A DNA stretch of 6,681 nt from DATGHS01 sp035307785 (GTDB lineage Bacteria; Planctomycetota; Planctomycetia; Gemmatales; Gemmataceae). Positions 4,825 to 6,681 of this stretch are shown here, in pieces. Every line of letters starts with the position of its first letter. The stretch's first letter is position 1. Made by a program: the position numbers and the translations under genes. The stretch covers positions 1 through 6,681 of the forward strand of contig DATGHS010000304.1 in the NCBI GenBank assembly GCA_035307785.1. The letters are read 5' to 3'. Under the pieces are notes generated by a model. It was not told the DNA's origin, did no database searches, and worked only from the letters and a program-made list of their open reading frames with translations.

Positions 4825-6333
4825 ATGTCCCGCAACATTACCGCCGCCGTCTTCGCCATCTTGCTCTCGAGCAGCTACCTGCTCGCACAAGACGGAATTC
4901 AGCGCGGAAAAATCAAGAAAGTAGACGCCGAAAAAGGCGTCATCACCGTGACCGCCGACGGCAAAGACCTGGAACTCACCGCCACCGGCGAAACGCGCTT
5001 CATGAACGCTTCGGGCCAACCCGTGAAAGACGGCCTGAAGAGCGGCGACATCAAGGCCGGCGAAGCGGTCATGTTCAAGTACGTTGAGCAAGACGGCAAG
5101 AAGCTCCTTGTCGGCATGCGCATTGGCGTTGCTGCTTCGGCCAATCCCGGTGGGGATATTCGCCGCGCCAAGATCAAGAAGCTCGACATCGACAAGCTCG
5201 CCATCACGCTGACCGTCGGCGAGAAGGACATGGATTTCGCGCTGGCCGAGAACACACAGGTTCTCGACGCTCAGGGTGACACGCTGAAGGAAAAACTCAA
5301 GGACTTCAAGGACGGGTCCTCAATCCTCTTTCGCTCGACCAAGCGCGACGGCAAGGAAGTAATTAACGGCCTGAAGCTGGACGACGGCAAAGGCCCCGGC
5401 GGCCCACCGCCGCTGGTGAAGGTCGATACCTCCAAGTTCAAGCCAATTCCAGAACTCGGCACCGAGAAATATCAAGGCTTCGAAGGCGGATTCTATCCTG
5501 GCGGCAAGAACGAGCGGCCGGCCGAACATGAAGCCGCCGGTCTGGCATTCGCCAAGCAAGTGCAGCCGCTCGATGCCGAAGGCAAACCAAGCCCCAACGG
5601 CAAAATCGTGCTCCTCTCCGTGGGCATGAGCAACACGGCCCAATCATCCGGCGGATTTGCGCGGCAGTTGGCCGGTTTCAACGACAAGAATCCGCATTTC
5701 CAATTCGTCAACGGCGCCCAGGGCGGCATGACGGCGTTCAAGATCCAGAATCCCGATGACGGCGGCCAGGGTGGCGCTTACTGGACGCGCGTCGATGAGA
5801 TGCTGAAGGCCGCCGGCGTCACACGCGCTCAGGTGCAAGCCATCTGGATTAAGGAGGCCGATGCCGGGCCTAGTGAAGGCTTCCCCGGCTACGCGAAAAA
5901 GTTGCAAGGCGAGCTCGCCAAGATCGTGCAAATCTTCCCCAGCCGCTTCCCCAACTGCAAGTTGGTGTACCTGTCGAGCCGCACCTACGGCGGCTACGCC
6001 AAGACGGCCCTTAACCCGGAGCCGTACGCATATGAATCCGGCTTTTCCGTAAAATGGCTGATAGAGCAGCAGATCAAGGGCGAGCCGTCGTTGAATTATG
6101 ATGCCAAGAAGGGAACGGTCAAAGCGCCCTGGCTCAGCTGGGGCCCGTATCTGTGGGCGAATGGTTCCACCAAGCGAGCCGATGGCTTCAGCTATTCGCC
6201 CGAGGATTTCAGTCCCGGCGACGGCACGCATCAGTCGAATTCAGGCACCGAAAAAGTGGGCAAAATGATGCTCGATTTCTTCAAGAGCGACAGCACGACG
6301 ACGCCGTGGTTTTTGAAGTCGGATGTGAAGTAA
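4825..6333 (+). CDS. Secreted SGNH/CE6-like esterase domain protein with duplicated N-terminal domain
   Basis: A 502-residue protein with a Sec signal peptide (1-21, cut after YLLA). Two related beta-rich repeats follow: residues 28-100 (GKIKKVDAEKGVITVTADGK to DGKKLLVGMRI) and 115-185 (AKIKKLDIDKLAITLTVGEK to DGKEVINGLKL). A Gly/Pro hinge at 187-197 leads to the C-terminal domain. There, KIVLLSVGMSN (260-270) places Ser269 as nucleophile candidate, NGAQGG (296-301) resembles block II, IWIKEADAG (340-348) sits where carbohydrate esterase family 6 has W-x-Q-G-E-S-D, and D466-G-T-H469 is the DxxH of block V. This suggests a periplasmic or extracellular esterase on carbohydrate substrates; the substrate is unknown. 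The block III change (KEAD rather than QGES) raises the chance of altered or lost activity. AAGGAGG at 4814-4820, four bases from ATG, is a strong SD. It lies between two palindromic repeats. Confidence 0.75.
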   Translation: MSRNITAAVFAILLSSSYLLAQDGIQRGKIKKVDAEKGVITVTADGKDLELTATGETRFMNASGQPVKDGLKSGDIKAGEAVMFKYVEQDGKKLLVGMRIGVAASANPGGDIRRAKIKKLDIDKLAITLTVGEKDMDFALAENTQVLDAQGDTLKEKLKDFKDGSSILFRSTKRDGKEVINGLKLDDGKGPGGPPPLVKVDTSKFKPIPELGTEKYQGFEGGFYPGGKNERPAEHEAAGLAFAKQVQPLDAEGKPSPNGKIVLLSVGMSNTAQSSGGFARQLAGFNDKNPHFQFVNGAQGGMTAFKIQNPDDGGQGGAYWTRVDEMLKAAGVTRAQVQAIWIKEADAGPSEGFPGYAKKLQGELAKIVQIFPSRFPNCKLVYLSSRTYGGYAKTALNPEPYAYESGFSVKWLIEQQIKGEPSLNYDAKKGTVKAPWLSWGPYLWANGSTKRADGFSYSPEDFSPGDGTHQSNSGTEKVGKMMLDFFKSDSTTTPWFLKSDVK

Positions 6334-6341
6334 TTCGGCTT

Positions 6342-6431
6342 CCCCTCTCCCCGCTGGGGAGAGGGGCTAGGGGTGAGGGGTTAGGACGCTCGCCCCTCAC
6401 CCCCGACCCCTCTCCCCAACGGGGAGAGGGG
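6342..6431. repeat. CCCCTCTCCCC/GGGGAGAGGGG double palindrome
   Basis: Two 39-base arms, 6342-6380 and 6393-6431, are inverted copies (35 of 39 positions match) around a 12-base spacer. Each arm also folds on itself: 6342-6352 with 6356-6366 (loop GCT) and 6407-6417 with 6421-6431 (loop AAC), both perfect 11-bp stems. It starts nine bases after the stop at 6331-6333 and ends eight bases before the next gene's SD. Translated, it gives the well-known low-complexity peptide LTPDPSPQRGEG, a mark of a repeat widespread across bacterial phyla (recalled). It may act as a transcription terminator or mRNA-stabilising structure. Confidence 0.88.
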
Positions 6432-6454
6432 AGTTCGTTAAGGAGAACCATTCC

Positions 6455-6681
6455 GTGAGATTGCGTATCTTCATCGGCATTCTGTTCGCCGGTGCCGTAT
6501 GCACTATCGCCTTCGCTGAGCAAGTCGAGGAGAAATTCCCCGACGGCAAGGTCAAACTGCGCTACACCTTGGACGACCAGCAGCGCAAGAGCGGCATGTT
6601 CGAAGAATTCTTCGAGAACGGCAAGCACAAGACGAAAGCCATCTACAAGGCAGATCAACTCGAGGGCACTTCAACCGAGTA
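6455..6681 (+). CDS. Secreted MORN_2/YwqK-like repeat protein, N-terminal part (3' end outside window)
   Basis: A GTG start at 6455 with AAGGAG at 6440-6445 (nine bases away) opens a frame that runs to the window end, 75 complete codons. The first 21 residues are a signal peptide (MRLRIFIGILFAGAVCTIAFA, cut before EQVEEKF); C16 does not sit in a lipobox. After that FPDGKVKLRYTL (28-39) and SGMFEEFFENGKHKTKAIY (46-64) followed by LEG (69-71) match the G-x-F-x2-F-x2-NGK...Y-x4-L-x-G rhythm of MORN_2 repeats seen in YwqK-family proteins. Such proteins are predicted repeat scaffolds without a known enzyme activity. It follows the SGNH gene on the same strand but is separated from it by a strong palindrome. 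More repeats should follow beyond the edge. Confidence 0.7.
   Translation, partial: MRLRIFIGILFAGAVCTIAFAEQVEEKFPDGKVKLRYTLDDQQRKSGMFEEFFENGKHKTKAIYKADQLEGTSTE

Noticed and set aside
4448..4859. Minus-strand frames encoding LCVLCVSFVFFVSFF and RRHKGHKE peptides
   Set aside because: The peptides are translations of the GGACACAAAG repeat, a known source of false genes.
5644..6231. Minus-strand open frame of 195 codons in the SGNH-like gene
   Set aside because: Long antisense frames are common opposite GC-rich genes; the sense strand has a signal peptide, a strong SD and catalytic motifs.
6281..6658. Minus-strand 125-codon frame over the second palindrome
   Set aside because: Much of it translates the CCCCTCTCCCC repeat, and it opposes the GTG-started secreted protein with a good SD.

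Overview
The window looks like a piece of a planctomycete chromosome (Pirellulales-like is a reasonable guess, not proven). The reasons are a Tat-exported DUF1501 protein, a DUF4058 protein beginning MPMHDWTRVEP, a secreted SGNH-type protein, small secreted proteins, moderately high GC, and interspersed inverted-repeat elements between and inside genes. There are eight protein genes, two of them cut by the window edges. I see no rRNA, tRNA, CRISPR array or transposase.

Left part (1-2575, all + strand): the C-terminal half of a GlpC-like Fe-S oxidoreductase is followed by moaD, overlapping by ATGA, and moaE, 13 nt further on. These encode the two subunits of molybdopterin synthase. After 25 nt comes a DUF4058 protein with its own Shine-Dalgarno (SD) sequence. 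The first three genes look translationally coupled. The Fe-S protein carries an in-frame, repeat-derived insert between its domains.

Middle (2591-3094, - strand): a small two-helix membrane protein with a Cys/His motif points toward the DUF4058 gene. It has its own promoter candidate, a good SD and a hairpin terminator. It and the DUF4058 gene lie in a stretch visibly poorer in GC than both flanks. A 225-bp divergent intergenic region separates it from the next gene.

Right part (3320-6681, all + strand): a DUF1501 protein with a twin-arginine signal; a 167-nt gap holding a large GGACACAAAG-type palindrome; a 502-residue secreted protein with two tandem copies of a small beta-rich domain and an SGNH/CE6-like esterase domain; a 121-nt gap holding a second, GC-rich double palindrome; and the start of a secreted MORN_2/YwqK-like protein running off the end. 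All three are predicted exported, so this side concerns the periplasm or cell surface, while the left side is cytoplasmic redox and cofactor metabolism.

No clearly new multi-gene system is visible. The most notable items are the repeat-derived insert inside the Fe-S protein, the loss of cysteines in its first CCG domain, the tandem-duplicated N-terminus of the SGNH-like protein, and the coupling of moaDE to the oxidoreductase gene.
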